Shown piece by piece: positions 44,391 to 53,239 of a DNA stretch of 64,000 nt. The translations under genes and the position numbers were made by a program. How positions within the stretch are numbered: the first letter of the stretch is position 1; the number at the start of each line of letters is the position of its first letter. The stretch is from Streptomyces sp. NBC_01283. Lineage in GTDB: Bacteria; Actinomycetota; Actinomycetes; Streptomycetales; Streptomycetaceae. The DNA lies in NCBI RefSeq assembly GCF_041435335.1, contig NZ_CP108430.1, forward strand, positions 1,426,001 to 1,490,000, written 5' to 3'. A model generated the notes under the pieces. That model searched no databases and was not told the DNA's origin. It saw only the letters and a list, made by a program, of their open reading frames with translations.

Positions 44391-46406
44391 TCATCTGGAG
44401 TGGCGGAGGGCCGAGGTCAGGTCGTCGAGGTGCCCGGCGACCGGGCCCAGGGTCAGCAGTCCGCTGCCGGCCCCCGCCAACTCACCTGCTGCCGACGTCA
44501 GTTCGGCGCGGGCTCGCTCCATCGTCTCCCGGTCGCCGACGGCGATCGCCGCCCGCCCCGTCAGGCACCACAGGGCTTCGAGCAGCAGGTCGCGGGGCGG
44601 GTCCGGGAGCAGACGCAGTGCCTTCGCCGCCGCGTCGCGGCGGTCCTGGGACAGCAGGACGAAGGGGCGGGCCCACGGTTCGTAGGGCCCCCAGTCCGTG
44701 TTCTCGTCCAGTCCCCGATCGATCCCTGCCTCGATCGGCAGGTCGGCCTGCGCCTCGGCCGGGGTCGGCCGGCCGTGGCGCAGGCACAGCAGGGCGAGCG
44801 GCAGCAGGCCGCGCTCCAGGCCGGGCATGCCCGCGCCGTCCAGTCGCGCCGCTGCCTTCCGGTAGGCGGCCTCGGCTGCGGGGGCCCGGCCGGTCGCGGC
44901 GAGCCGCAGCGCCGCGTACCACTGGGTGAACACGCCCACCAGCGGCAGTTCGTGACGGTCCGCCAGGAGATCCGCTGCCGCCGCGTGGCCGTCGGCGCCC
45001 GGGAAGTCCGCGAGCGCGCCGCGGGCCTGGAGACGGATGAGGTGGCCGAGGACCTCGTAGGTGGCGAGCCCGTGCCGGGTGGAGAGGGTCACGAGTTCGG
45101 CGCCGATCGCGTCCCGGTGTGCGGCCAGACCGGTGCGGTGGAAGGTCTGCATGAACAGCCCGTTGAGGGCGAACGCGAGGAGTGCGGGGTCGTCGAGGCG
45201 GCGGGCGATCTCCTCGGCCTGCCGGGCGGCCTGCGGCCCGCGTGCCGACCGGGTGCCGCGTGACTCCAGGGCGATGGTGGCGAGCAGGCGGGCCCGAGCC
45301 GCCGGGTGGGCGTCGGGCCGGAGCGCGGCCAGGGTGCGTTCGGCCGCCGCCACGACCTGCGCGGCCTGGGGCGGGTCGTCGACGCGGGTCCAGATCGCCG
45401 GGACGTCGTACGCGCCGATCACGCGCGCGGTGAGCTCCGCGTCGCCCAGTTCCTCCGCCGCCTCGATGGCCGCCATCCGGTGTTCGCGGGCCGCTTCGAG
45501 GCCGCCGCCGCCCGTCACCGCGAGGTTGCGCAGCAGGCTCACCGTCGAGTCCAGCCTGGCGCGGGCTCCTGCCGCCACGGTCCGGTCATAGGCGGTGGCG
45601 GCCCGTGCCCATACCCGCTCCGCCGCGTCACCGGCCCCGGACGACGCGGGGTCGAGGTGGGGGGCCTGGCCGAGGATGTCCGTCTCCAGGTGGCGAAGGC
45701 CCGGGCCGGGATCCAAGCCGAGCTGCTCGACCAGGAGCGCGCGGGCCCGGCGCAGGACCGCGAGCGCGTCGCCCTGACGGCCGGTGCGGTAGAGCGCGAG
45801 GGCGAGGAGCCGCCAGGCGTCCTCGCGCCAGGGGTGCTCGGCCACGTGTGCGTCGAGGTCCGGCACCGCGTCGGCGGCGCGGCCCAGGGCGAGGCGTGCC
45901 TCCGCCCGGCGTTCGACGGCGTGCAGGCGCAGCTCGCCCAGGCGGGAGCGCTCGGCGCGGGCCCAGGCCTCGTCGGTGAAGTCGGCGTAGGCGGGGCCGC
46001 GCCACCACCCGAGCGCCTCTTCAAGGCGGCCGAGGGCCTGCTGCGGGGGCAGGGTCGCGGTGTCGGTCACCGTCTGCTCGAAGCGCCAGGCGTCCACCGT
46101 GCCGGGGTCGGCGCGCAGGGCGTACCCCGGGCCCTCGGTGACGAGGAGCCGGGCGGGTGTGCGGGGCGGGCGCTCCGGCTCCAGGGCGCGGCGCAGCGCG
46201 GCCACGAAGGTGCGTACCGTCCCGGTCGCGTCCTGGGGCGGGTCCGTCCACAGGTCGTCGACGAGGCGGGCGACCGGGACGACACGGCGGCGGGCAACGA
46301 TCAGCCGGGCGAGGACCGCGCGGTGCCGTGGCCCCTTCAGCGCGACGGCGTCGCCCACACCGTCCCAGGCCGCCACCGGCCCGAGCACCCCGAACGCGAC
46401 CTGCAC
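44391..46406 (-). CDS. SARP/AfsR-type transcriptional regulator (BTAD) with TPR-like C-terminus
   Basis: A 671-residue regulator. The N-terminal about 95 residues form an OmpR-like winged helix (LKGPRHRAVLARLIVARRRVVPVARLVDDLW). The bacterial transcriptional activation domain covers about 100-245 (ERSRLGELRLHAVERRAEARLALG, HPWREDAWRLLALALYRTGRQGDALAVLRRAR). The rest is Ala/Leu/Arg-rich helical, TPR-like, with no NB-ARC P-loop. Such proteins activate divergent or pathway genes. An 11-bp-spaced direct repeat, the hallmark of SARP sites, lies in the promoter shared with the alpha/beta hydrolase gene. Confidence 0.93.
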   Translation of the reverse strand: MQVAFGVLGPVAAWDGVGDAVALKGPRHRAVLARLIVARRRVVPVARLVDDLWTDPPQDATGTVRTFVAALRRALEPERPPRTPARLLVTEGPGYALRADPGTVDAWRFEQTVTDTATLPPQQALGRLEEALGWWRGPAYADFTDEAWARAERSRLGELRLHAVERRAEARLALGRAADAVPDLDAHVAEHPWREDAWRLLALALYRTGRQGDALAVLRRARALLVEQLGLDPGPGLRHLETDILGQAPHLDPASSGAGDAAERVWARAATAYDRTVAAGARARLDSTVSLLRNLAVTGGGGLEAAREHRMAAIEAAEELGDAELTARVIGAYDVPAIWTRVDDPPQAAQVVAAAERTLAALRPDAHPAARARLLATIALESRGTRSARGPQAARQAEEIARRLDDPALLAFALNGLFMQTFHRTGLAAHRDAIGAELVTLSTRHGLATYEVLGHLIRLQARGALADFPGADGHAAAADLLADRHELPLVGVFTQWYAALRLAATGRAPAAEAAYRKAAARLDGAGMPGLERGLLPLALLCLRHGRPTPAEAQADLPIEAGIDRGLDENTDWGPYEPWARPFVLLSQDRRDAAAKALRLLPDPPRDLLLEALWCLTGRAAIAVGDRETMERARAELTSAAGELAGAGSGLLTLGPVAGHLDDLTSALRHSR

Positions 46407-46473
46407 GCTTGACCGCCCTCTCCGTCAGTTCCGTCCGCCCGTCTGTGGGCATCGTCCCTGGTCACGGTAGCGC

Positions 46474-46490
46474 GCTCATTGGATGCTCAT
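46474..46490. promoter_or_regulatory. Candidate SARP binding site (11-bp direct repeats)
   Basis: GCTCAT at 46474-46479 and 46485-46490, exactly 11 bases apart, about one helical turn, as in known SARP operators. On the minus strand TACCGT (46469-46464), a TAnnnT -10, begins a few bases past the repeat, suggesting the SARP gene's own promoter. Confidence 0.5.
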
Positions 46491-46546
46491 CGGCGCCCGG
46501 CAGGCTCGGAAGCACCTGTTCCGACACCCACCGAAGGACCGCCACC

Positions 46547-47449
46547 ATGACCCCAGCCATCGAGAACTTCAGCTACCGGCGCGTGCCCGTCACGGAGGGC
46601 TCGGAGGTGTCGGATGGCGTCTCGCTGAACGTGGCCGTCGGCGGCTCCGGCCCGCCGCTCGTGCTGCTGCACGGCTTCCCGCAGACCCATCTGATGTGGC
46701 GGCATGTCGCCGCCGACCTCGCCGCGGACCACACGGTGATCTGCCCGGACCTGCGTGGTTACGGAGCGAGTGACAAGCCCGCGGAGACCGATGGCAGCAC
46801 GTATTCCAAGCGCACCATGGCCGCCGACGTCGTCGCCGTGGCCCGCGCGCTCGGCCACGACCGTTTCGCGTTGGCCGGGCACGACCGCGGCGCCCTGGTC
46901 GCCTTCCGCGCCGGGCTCGACCATCCCGACGCGGTCACTCACCTGGCCTGCCTCGACGTGCTGCCCACGCTGGACATGTGGGACGTGATGCACGGCGTCA
47001 CCGCATCCGTCGGTTTCCACCTGTATCTGATGGCCCAACCCCCGGGCCTGCCCGAGGAGTTGATCGCCGCCGCCCCGGACGCGTTCTTCGGTCACTTCCT
47101 CGACGTCTGGACGAACGACCCGCGGGCGATCCCCGCCGACGCGCGCGCCGCCTACCTGGACGCCTGTCGCGCCGCCGTGCCCTCGATCGTGGCCGACTAC
47201 CGTGCCTCCGCCGGTGCCGACGTCGAGCACGACCGGGCCGACCGGGACAGCGGCAGCAAGCTGCGGATGCCGGTCGCCGTGCTCCAGCAGGACTGGGGCG
47301 CCGCGCTCGGCTTCGACGCGGCGGAGCTGTGGGGCGCCTGGGCACCGGACCTGCGGCACACCGCTGTCACCTGCGGCCACTTCATGGCGGAGGAAGCGCC
47401 CGCCGAGATCGCCGCCGCGCTGCGGGACCTCCTCTCCCGTCCCGCGTAA
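46547..47449 (+). CDS. Alpha/beta hydrolase (haloacetate dehalogenase/epoxide hydrolase-like)
   Basis: A 300-residue hydrolase. The oxyanion segment LLHGFPQT, the nucleophile elbow AGHDRGA (Asp nucleophile, as in haloalkanoate dehalogenases and epoxide hydrolases) and the catalytic His in TCGHFMAEEAP are present. The loop WRHVAADLAADHTVICPDLRGYG is standard. The ATG at 46547 has AAGGA upstream. Divergent from the SARP gene and likely its direct target. Confidence 0.93.
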   Translation: MTPAIENFSYRRVPVTEGSEVSDGVSLNVAVGGSGPPLVLLHGFPQTHLMWRHVAADLAADHTVICPDLRGYGASDKPAETDGSTYSKRTMAADVVAVARALGHDRFALAGHDRGALVAFRAGLDHPDAVTHLACLDVLPTLDMWDVMHGVTASVGFHLYLMAQPPGLPEELIAAAPDAFFGHFLDVWTNDPRAIPADARAAYLDACRAAVPSIVADYRASAGADVEHDRADRDSGSKLRMPVAVLQQDWGAALGFDAAELWGAWAPDLRHTAVTCGHFMAEEAPAEIAAALRDLLSRPA

Positions 47450-47571
47450 ATGCGTTGGAGTCGGCCCGCGCTGCCGCATAGCGTCTCCCGGTCGATGGAT
47501 CACCGGCGCTCCGCTCACGTACATGTGCGCACGGAGCGCCATGCAGAGCCAGTTGCGGAAGTGGAGTCACG

Positions 47572-48720
47572 GTGGAGCACAACGGGTGGGCCGACGAACG
47601 GTTCGGGGCGGTCGCGGACGCCTTCGCACGGAACTTCACCGAGTCCGGTGAACTCGGCGCGTCCGTCGCGGTGTTCGTCGACGGGCGTCAGGTCGTCGAC
47701 CTGTGGGGCGGCATCGCGGACGAGCGGACCGGGCGCGCCTGGGACGAGCACACGGTCGTCCCGGTGTTCTCCTGCGCGAAGGGCGTCGTCAGTGTCTGCG
47801 TCCATCTCCTCGCCCAGGAGGGCCGCCTGGACCTCGACGCCCCGATCGCCCTGCACTGGCCGGAGTTCGCCCATGGCGGCAAGGAGGCGATCACGCCGCG
47901 CATGATCCTCGCGCACCGCGCCGGACTGCCCGTCCTGGAGCGCACCCTGAGCTTCGACGAGATCACCGCGTGGACGCCGGTGGTCCGCGCGATCGAGGAG
48001 CAGGAGCCGCTCTGGGAGCCGGGTGCCGCCCACGAGTACCACGGGCACACCTTCGGCTTCGTCCTCGGCGAGCTGATCCGCCGCGTCACGGGCCTCACCC
48101 CTAGCGCGTACTTCCGTCGGGCCATCGGCGACGGCCTCGGCCTGCGGACCTGGATCGGCCTGCCCGACGAGGAGGTCGCCCACCTGGCCCGGCTCGCCGA
48201 GGCCGAGGGCCGACCGGGGAATCCGGACCCCGAGTCCCTGGTCATGCGGATCGTGACGATGAACGGCGCCTTCACCTTCCCCGGTCTCGACGCGCCGCAC
48301 GGCTGGAACGACCCGGCGCTGCTGTGCGCCGAGATTCCCGGCGCGGGCGCGGTGTCGTCGGCGCGCTCACTGGCGACGCTGTACGCGGCCACGGCGACGG
48401 GAGTCGACGGCTCGGCGCGACTGCTCACCCGGGAGACGGTGACCGACGCGCTGCGCGAACTCACCGCGGGCCCCTCCTGGTCGGGCTTCCCTGACCTGGG
48501 TGCCCGCTGGGGTTCGGGCTTTCTGCTCGACGCCCCGCGGTTCCGGCCGATGCTCGGCGCGCGCAGCTTCGGCAACGACGGCTCGGGAGGCCAATTCGCC
48601 TTCGGGGACGACGAGTTCGGGGTGGGATTCGCCTACACCGCGAACCGCATGATCGGCCATGGCGACGCCCGGTCCGCGCGGCTCATCGGCGCGGTCAGGG
48701 AGTGCTTGTCGGCAGCGTGA
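47572..48720 (+). CDS. Class C beta-lactamase-fold serine hydrolase (EstB-type esterase)
   Basis: A 382-residue serine beta-lactamase-like protein with the SxxK motif SCAK and no signal peptide. These are usually cytoplasmic esterases (family VIII). The second Tyr motif is YHGHTFG rather than the YxN of penicillin-recognising enzymes, which favours esterase activity. Start is the GTG at 47572 with GGAG upstream. No obvious operon partner. Confidence 0.92.
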   Translation: MEHNGWADERFGAVADAFARNFTESGELGASVAVFVDGRQVVDLWGGIADERTGRAWDEHTVVPVFSCAKGVVSVCVHLLAQEGRLDLDAPIALHWPEFAHGGKEAITPRMILAHRAGLPVLERTLSFDEITAWTPVVRAIEEQEPLWEPGAAHEYHGHTFGFVLGELIRRVTGLTPSAYFRRAIGDGLGLRTWIGLPDEEVAHLARLAEAEGRPGNPDPESLVMRIVTMNGAFTFPGLDAPHGWNDPALLCAEIPGAGAVSSARSLATLYAATATGVDGSARLLTRETVTDALRELTAGPSWSGFPDLGARWGSGFLLDAPRFRPMLGARSFGNDGSGGQFAFGDDEFGVGFAYTANRMIGHGDARSARLIGAVRECLSAA

Positions 48721-48888
48721 ACCACCGGTCTCGCACGTAATCATCGGCTCTCACGTAGAGGTCCTGCACCGGTCGGCCAACTGTGGCATTCAGCTCGCCG
48801 GCCGTGCAGAACGCACTCATGTCCGGTATGCCGGACAGAGGCCCACGCCTGCCGATCCCGGTCATGCGTATGCTCACCGACTCGGCTC

Positions 48889-48916
48889 GGAAATCTGTTC
48901 GCGGATTTCTGTTATC
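48889..48916 (+). promoter_or_regulatory. Possible ECF-type promoter of the sigma-CAP gene
   Basis: GGAAAT (48889-48894), 16-base spacer, GTTATC (48911-48916), resembling the GGAA and GTT elements of ECF promoters. An inverted repeat GAAATC/GATTTC overlaps it. It could reflect autoregulation. Confidence 0.25.
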
Positions 48917-48987
48917 TCCATACGCCCACGCGATCTCCCAGGTGTAAGGCCAGAACGTGCCGACGAAGAAAGCGAGTGAGGCAGCCC

Positions 48988-50622
48988 ATGATCGGTGATC
49001 ACGATCCTCTGGTGACGGCGGCGCAGACCGGGGACCAGCAGGCGCAGGACGAGCTGGTGGCCGGATATCTGCCGCTGGTCTACAACATCGTCGGGCGTGC
49101 GCTCGACGGCCATGCCGACGTCGACGACGTCGTGCAGGAGACCATGCTGCGGGCGCTCGCCGGCCTGGCGACGCTCCGCGACCCGGCGAGCTTCCGGTCC
49201 TGGCTCGTGGCCATCGCCATGAACGAGATACGCAGGCACTGGCAGCAGCGCGCGTCCGGTCAGAAGAGCCCGGGCCCGCTGGACGAGGCGCACGACGTCG
49301 CGGACCCCGGCGCCGACTTCGTCGACCTGACGATCATCCGGCTCGGTCTGGTGGGGCAGCGGCGTGAGGTGGCCGAGGCCACCCGCTGGCTGGACACCGA
49401 CGACCGCGCGCTCCTGTCGCTGTGGTGGCTCGAGGTCTCCGGCGAGCTGACCCGGGCGGAGGTCGCCACCGCCATGGAGCTGCCCGCGCAGCACGCCGCG
49501 GTCCGGGTGCAGCGGATGAAGACGCAGCTGGAGACGGCCCGGATCGTGGTCCGCGCGCTGGCCGCTGCGCCCCGGTGCCCGTACCTGAGCGACGTGGTGG
49601 CGCCATGGGACGGCACGCCTTCCGCCCTCTGGCGCAAGCGCCTGGCCCGGCACGTCCGTGACTGCGCGATGTGCTCGGACCACGGCGCGGGCCTGGTGCT
49701 CGCCGAGCGCCTCCTGGTGGGCCTCGCCCTGGTGCCGCTGTCCGCCGCACTGGCCGCCCCCGGTGCGATACGCGCGGTGAGCGCGGCCGACGCGCACCAC
49801 CTGGCGGCCGACGCACCGCACCTGTCCGCCGGCGGACATCCCACGGCGCCGGACGCGTACGAGATATCCGGCTCCCGGAGCGCCCCGGCGAGACACGCGG
49901 CCAAGCGCCACCGGGTGCCGCGCAAGAGCCGGACGGTGGCCGCGGGCGTCGCCGTGCTCGTCGTCGCGACCGGGGTCATCTACTCGGCCACGCGCCCCTC
50001 GGACGACGAACAGACGGAAGCACAGACGCTGACCGCCTCGCAGCCGCCCTCTCCGCAGGCTCCGTCCACCACGGCCTCCGCCCCCACGAAGTCCCCCTCC
50101 GCCTCCCCCAGCCGTAAGCGGAAGCCGTCCCCCAAGGCCACGCCTTCGAAGACCAGGGCACCGAAGCCGAAGGCGACCCCGAAGCCCACCCGCACCAGCA
50201 CCGCGCCCAAGGCCCCGCAGGCACCGCAGGCCCCGGCAGGCAACTCGTACAGCGCGGAGGTCACGCGGCTCGTCAACGCCGAGCGCGCCAAGAGCGGCTG
50301 CGGCCCGCTGACCCTCAACAGCAAGCTGGGCAACGCGGCCCAGGGCCACTCCGACGACATGGCCGAGCGTGACTTCTTCGACCACACGAACCCCGACGGC
50401 GAGGACCCCGGCGACCGGGTCACGGCGGCCGGCTACAAGTGGACCACCTACGGGGAGAACATCGCCGCAGGTCAGCGCAGTCCGTCCGCGGTGATGGACT
50501 CCTGGATGAACAGCTCGGGGCACCGCGCCAACATCCTCAACTGCTCCTTCAAGGAGATCGGCGTCGGCTACCGGCAGGGCAGCGGCGGCCCCTGGTGGAC
50601 GCAGAACTTCGGCGCGCGGTGA
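48988..50622 (+). CDS. Membrane-anchored ECF-like sigma factor fused to an extracellular CAP domain
   Basis: A 544-residue fusion. Residues about 10-90 are sigma region 2 (AGYLPLVYNIVGRALDGHADVDDVVQETMLRAL) and about 125-185 sigma region 4. A short H-x3-C-x2-C motif (His222, Cys226, Cys229) resembles zinc-binding anti-sigma domains. One confident membrane span is at 316-334, preceded by a basic stretch that sets N-in/C-out. Residues 335-420 are a Pro/Ser/Lys linker. A CAP/SCP-PR1 domain fills 422-544 (H454, E490 in YGENIAAG, H512). The sigma part would be held at the membrane and the CAP domain outside. ATG at 48988 has GAGG upstream; GTG at 48976 is an alternative. Confidence 0.93.
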   Translation: MIGDHDPLVTAAQTGDQQAQDELVAGYLPLVYNIVGRALDGHADVDDVVQETMLRALAGLATLRDPASFRSWLVAIAMNEIRRHWQQRASGQKSPGPLDEAHDVADPGADFVDLTIIRLGLVGQRREVAEATRWLDTDDRALLSLWWLEVSGELTRAEVATAMELPAQHAAVRVQRMKTQLETARIVVRALAAAPRCPYLSDVVAPWDGTPSALWRKRLARHVRDCAMCSDHGAGLVLAERLLVGLALVPLSAALAAPGAIRAVSAADAHHLAADAPHLSAGGHPTAPDAYEISGSRSAPARHAAKRHRVPRKSRTVAAGVAVLVVATGVIYSATRPSDDEQTEAQTLTASQPPSPQAPSTTASAPTKSPSASPSRKRKPSPKATPSKTRAPKPKATPKPTRTSTAPKAPQAPQAPAGNSYSAEVTRLVNAERAKSGCGPLTLNSKLGNAAQGHSDDMAERDFFDHTNPDGEDPGDRVTAAGYKWTTYGENIAAGQRSPSAVMDSWMNSSGHRANILNCSFKEIGVGYRQGSGGPWWTQNFGAR

Positions 50623-50703
50623 CGTGACCCGCCGACGCGCGCGGGCGTCCTTGTTCGAATAGCGTGAAGCCATCAGGAAACCGCCGGAACTGGAGGCCTC
50701 GCG

Positions 50704-51492
50704 ATGGCTGCGCACCCGGAAGGCACGCCGTGCTGGGCGGACGCGATGTTCCCCGACGTGGCGGCCGCGAAGAGCTTCTACGGCGAGCTGCTCGACTGGA
50801 CGTTCGACTCCGGTTCGGAGGAGTTCGGCGGCTACACGCAGGCACGCTCGGACGGCAGGGCCGTGGCCGCGGTCGTCCCGCAGATGCAGGGCATGGACGG
50901 CCCCGCCGCCTGGAACCTCTACTTCGCGTCGCCCGACGCCGCCGCGACGGCCGCGAAGATCCGTGACCACGGCGGGACCCTCGCCATGGAGCCGACGCAG
51001 GTCGGCGATTTCGGCACCATGGTGACCGCTCAGGAGCCCAGCGGCGCGTACTTCAGCGTCTGGCAGCCGGGCACCCACCAGGGCTTCGAGAAGACCGGCG
51101 AGTCCGGCGCGTACTGCTGGGCGGAGCTCACCACGCGGGACCCGGCGGCGACGGACGCGTTCCTGCCCTCCGTGTTCCCCTTCACGACGCAGCGGATGGA
51201 CGTCGACGACGTCGACTACCGCGTCTTCCAGGTCGACGGGCAGCCGGTCCTCGGCCGCCTCAAGATGACCGGGGACTTCCCGCCGGACGCCCCGCCGTTC
51301 TTCAACGTCCACTTCGCCGTGGACAACTGTGACGCCGCGATCGTCACCGTCACCAAGCTCGGCGGTCATCTGCTCTTCGGCCCGATGGACAGCCCCTTCG
51401 GCCGCTTCGCCACGGTCGCCGACCAACAGGGCGCCACCTTCAGCATCATCGACCTGACCAGTACGGAAGGCGAGATGCCCACGTTCTCCTGA
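50704..51492 (+). CDS. Two-domain VOC (glyoxalase/bleomycin-resistance fold) protein
   Basis: A 262-residue protein with two vicinal-oxygen-chelate modules. The first starts PCWADAMFPDVAAAKSFYGELLDWTF, the second GAYCWAELTTRDPAATDAFLPSVFPF. Each has the expected beta-alpha-beta-beta-beta pattern. Metal ligands are not complete in either half, so it may bind ligand without catalysis. Substrate unknown. The ATG has GGAGG upstream. Confidence 0.93.
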   Translation: MAAHPEGTPCWADAMFPDVAAAKSFYGELLDWTFDSGSEEFGGYTQARSDGRAVAAVVPQMQGMDGPAAWNLYFASPDAAATAAKIRDHGGTLAMEPTQVGDFGTMVTAQEPSGAYFSVWQPGTHQGFEKTGESGAYCWAELTTRDPAATDAFLPSVFPFTTQRMDVDDVDYRVFQVDGQPVLGRLKMTGDFPPDAPPFFNVHFAVDNCDAAIVTVTKLGGHLLFGPMDSPFGRFATVADQQGATFSIIDLTSTEGEMPTFS

Positions 51493-51539
51493 GGCGGTCC
51501 GAAGCGGACTGAGGCGTTCTGAGACGGGCTGAAGCGGGC

Positions 51540-52496
51540 CTACGGCGCCCGGGTGAACGCACGGCGATAGGACCGCGGAGGCACGCCCCGGCGGCGTACG
51601 AACTGCTCGCGCAGGACGGCCGCGCTGCCGTACCCGACCCGGCGGGCGATCTCCTCCACCGGCAGGTCCGTGGTCTCCAGGAGTTCCTCGGCGCTGCTCA
51701 GCCGCAGACCGACCAGCCAGGCGTGCGGGGTGGTGCCGGTCGCCGCGCTGAAGCGGCGGGCGAAGGAACGCCTGCTCATCAGGGCACGGCGGGCCAGCTC
51801 CGTGACCGGCAGCGGCTCGTGGAGATGTTCGCGGGCCCAGGCGAGCACCTCGGCGAGCCGGTCGTCCCGGCAGTCCTCCGGGACAGGAGCGGCGAGGTAC
51901 TGGGCCTGGCCGCCGTCGCGGTGGGAGGGCAGGACGAGGTCCCGGGCGATGGTGTTGGCCGTCGCCGCGCCGTACTCGCGTCGGAGCAGATGCAGGGTGA
52001 GGTCGAAACCCGCCGCCGCTCCCGCGCCCGTGACGACCTGCCCTTCGTCGATGTACAGGGCCTCGGCCTCGACGGTGACCGCTGGATACCGGCTCGCGAG
52101 GAGCTCGGCGAAGCGCCAGTGGGTGGTGGCACGCCGCCCGTCGAGCAGCCCCGCCGCGGCCAGGGCGAACGCGCCGACGCAGTGACCCGCGACCAGCCCG
52201 CCCCGCTCGTGGGCCGCGGTGAACGCGTCGAGCACGGCGGGCGCGGGCGGCGTACGGAAGTCGGCCCAGGGCAGGGCGATCACGAGGTCGGCGGTGGCGA
52301 GCCGCTCCAGGCCGTGCTCCACGGTGATCGGCACCCCGGCGTCGGAGCGGACCTGCCCCGGCCGGTCGGTGCACAGGGCGAAGTCGAAGCGGGGCAGAGA
52401 CGAGCCCCGCTCGTCGAACACCTCGGAGACGATGCCGGCGCCGAGGATGCCGACGCCCGTCGGGGCGTAGGCGGCGATGGTCACGAAAGGCGGCAT
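51540..52496 (-). CDS. GlxA family AraC-type regulator with DJ-1/PfpI domain
   Basis: A 318-residue regulator. The N-terminal DJ-1/PfpI-like domain (about 1-185) keeps the nucleophile-elbow Cys in GHCVGAFALAAAG. The C-terminal AraC double helix-turn-helix includes ARRALMSRRSFARRFSAATG and IARRVGYGSAAVLREQFVRRRGVPP. The ligand is unknown. ATG at 52496 faces the divergent MBL hydrolase start across about 75 bases, so that gene is its likely target. The AraC part is complete. Confidence 0.95.
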   Translation of the reverse strand: MPPFVTIAAYAPTGVGILGAGIVSEVFDERGSSLPRFDFALCTDRPGQVRSDAGVPITVEHGLERLATADLVIALPWADFRTPPAPAVLDAFTAAHERGGLVAGHCVGAFALAAAGLLDGRRATTHWRFAELLASRYPAVTVEAEALYIDEGQVVTGAGAAAGFDLTLHLLRREYGAATANTIARDLVLPSHRDGGQAQYLAAPVPEDCRDDRLAEVLAWAREHLHEPLPVTELARRALMSRRSFARRFSAATGTTPHAWLVGLRLSSAEELLETTDLPVEEIARRVGYGSAAVLREQFVRRRGVPPRSYRRAFTRAP

Positions 52497-52571
52497 GCGG
52501 CAGTGTGGCACGTTTCCTGCGATCAGTGGCAGAAGGGCCACTCGTTGCCCCGCCTTCCGCCCGGAAGACTC

Positions 52572-53183
52572 ATGGGCATGACGAACGCACCGACAGACGC
52601 CCCGCTCGGCCAGAGCGCCACGTACACGATCCTCACCACCGGCTACACGGGCTCCACCGGCCCCGGAGTCGCCGCCACCGTCTCCTACATCCGCGACGCG
52701 GACCGGCACGTGATCGTCGATCCGGGCATGGTGGCGAGCAGGAGCCGGATCCTGGACCCGCTGGCGGAACTCGGCCTCGGCCCGGACGACATCACCGACG
52801 TGGTGCTGAGCCACCACCACCCGGACAACACCATGAACGTGGGCCTGTTCGGCAACGCCCGGGTCCACGACCACAAGGCGATCTACGAGAACGACCAGTG
52901 GACCGACCGGGACGCCGAGGGCTTCGAACTCGCCCCGTCCCTGCGGCTGATCCGCACGCCGGGCCACAGCCGCGAGGACATCACGCTGCTCGCGGGCACC
53001 GCCGAGGGCACGATCGCCTTCGTGGGCGACCTGTGGTGGCGGCCGAACGGCCCGGTCGACGACCCGGTCTCCCCCGACCGGACGACGCTGCGGACGTCAC
53101 GGCTGCGGGTGCTCGCCACCGCCGATGTGATCGTGCCGGGTCACGGCGGCGCGTTCAAGGCCGACGAGACGGCGCCGGTCTAG
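52572..53183 (+). CDS. MBL-fold metallo-hydrolase with altered zinc motif
   Basis: A 203-residue metallo-beta-lactamase-fold protein. The usual HxHxDH motif appears as HHHPDN, so the last His ligand is Asn. The second His (TPGHSRED), the later Asp (FVGDLWW) and the final His (VPGHGGAF) are kept. One zinc site is probably weakened. Substrate unknown. It is divergent from the GlxA-type regulator. ATG at 52572 or 52578; GGAAG lies close upstream of both. Confidence 0.9.
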   Translation: MGMTNAPTDAPLGQSATYTILTTGYTGSTGPGVAATVSYIRDADRHVIVDPGMVASRSRILDPLAELGLGPDDITDVVLSHHHPDNTMNVGLFGNARVHDHKAIYENDQWTDRDAEGFELAPSLRLIRTPGHSREDITLLAGTAEGTIAFVGDLWWRPNGPVDDPVSPDRTTLRTSRLRVLATADVIVPGHGGAFKADETAPV

Positions 53184-53239
53184 GCGACATGACCGCCCCC
53201 ACGTGCCCGGCCACGCTCGGCGGCCCGTGTCGCGGGTCG

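Noticed and set aside
51493..51539. Degenerate about 20-bp repeats (CTGAGGCG-like) after the VOC gene
   Set aside because: Copies differ at many positions and could simply be a GC-rich tail; no hairpin of terminator quality.
48874..52374. 1166-codon open frame on the minus strand opposite the sigma-CAP and VOC genes
   Set aside because: The composition is Arg/Gly/Val-dominated with no domain. The opposite strand encodes clear families with ribosome binding sites.
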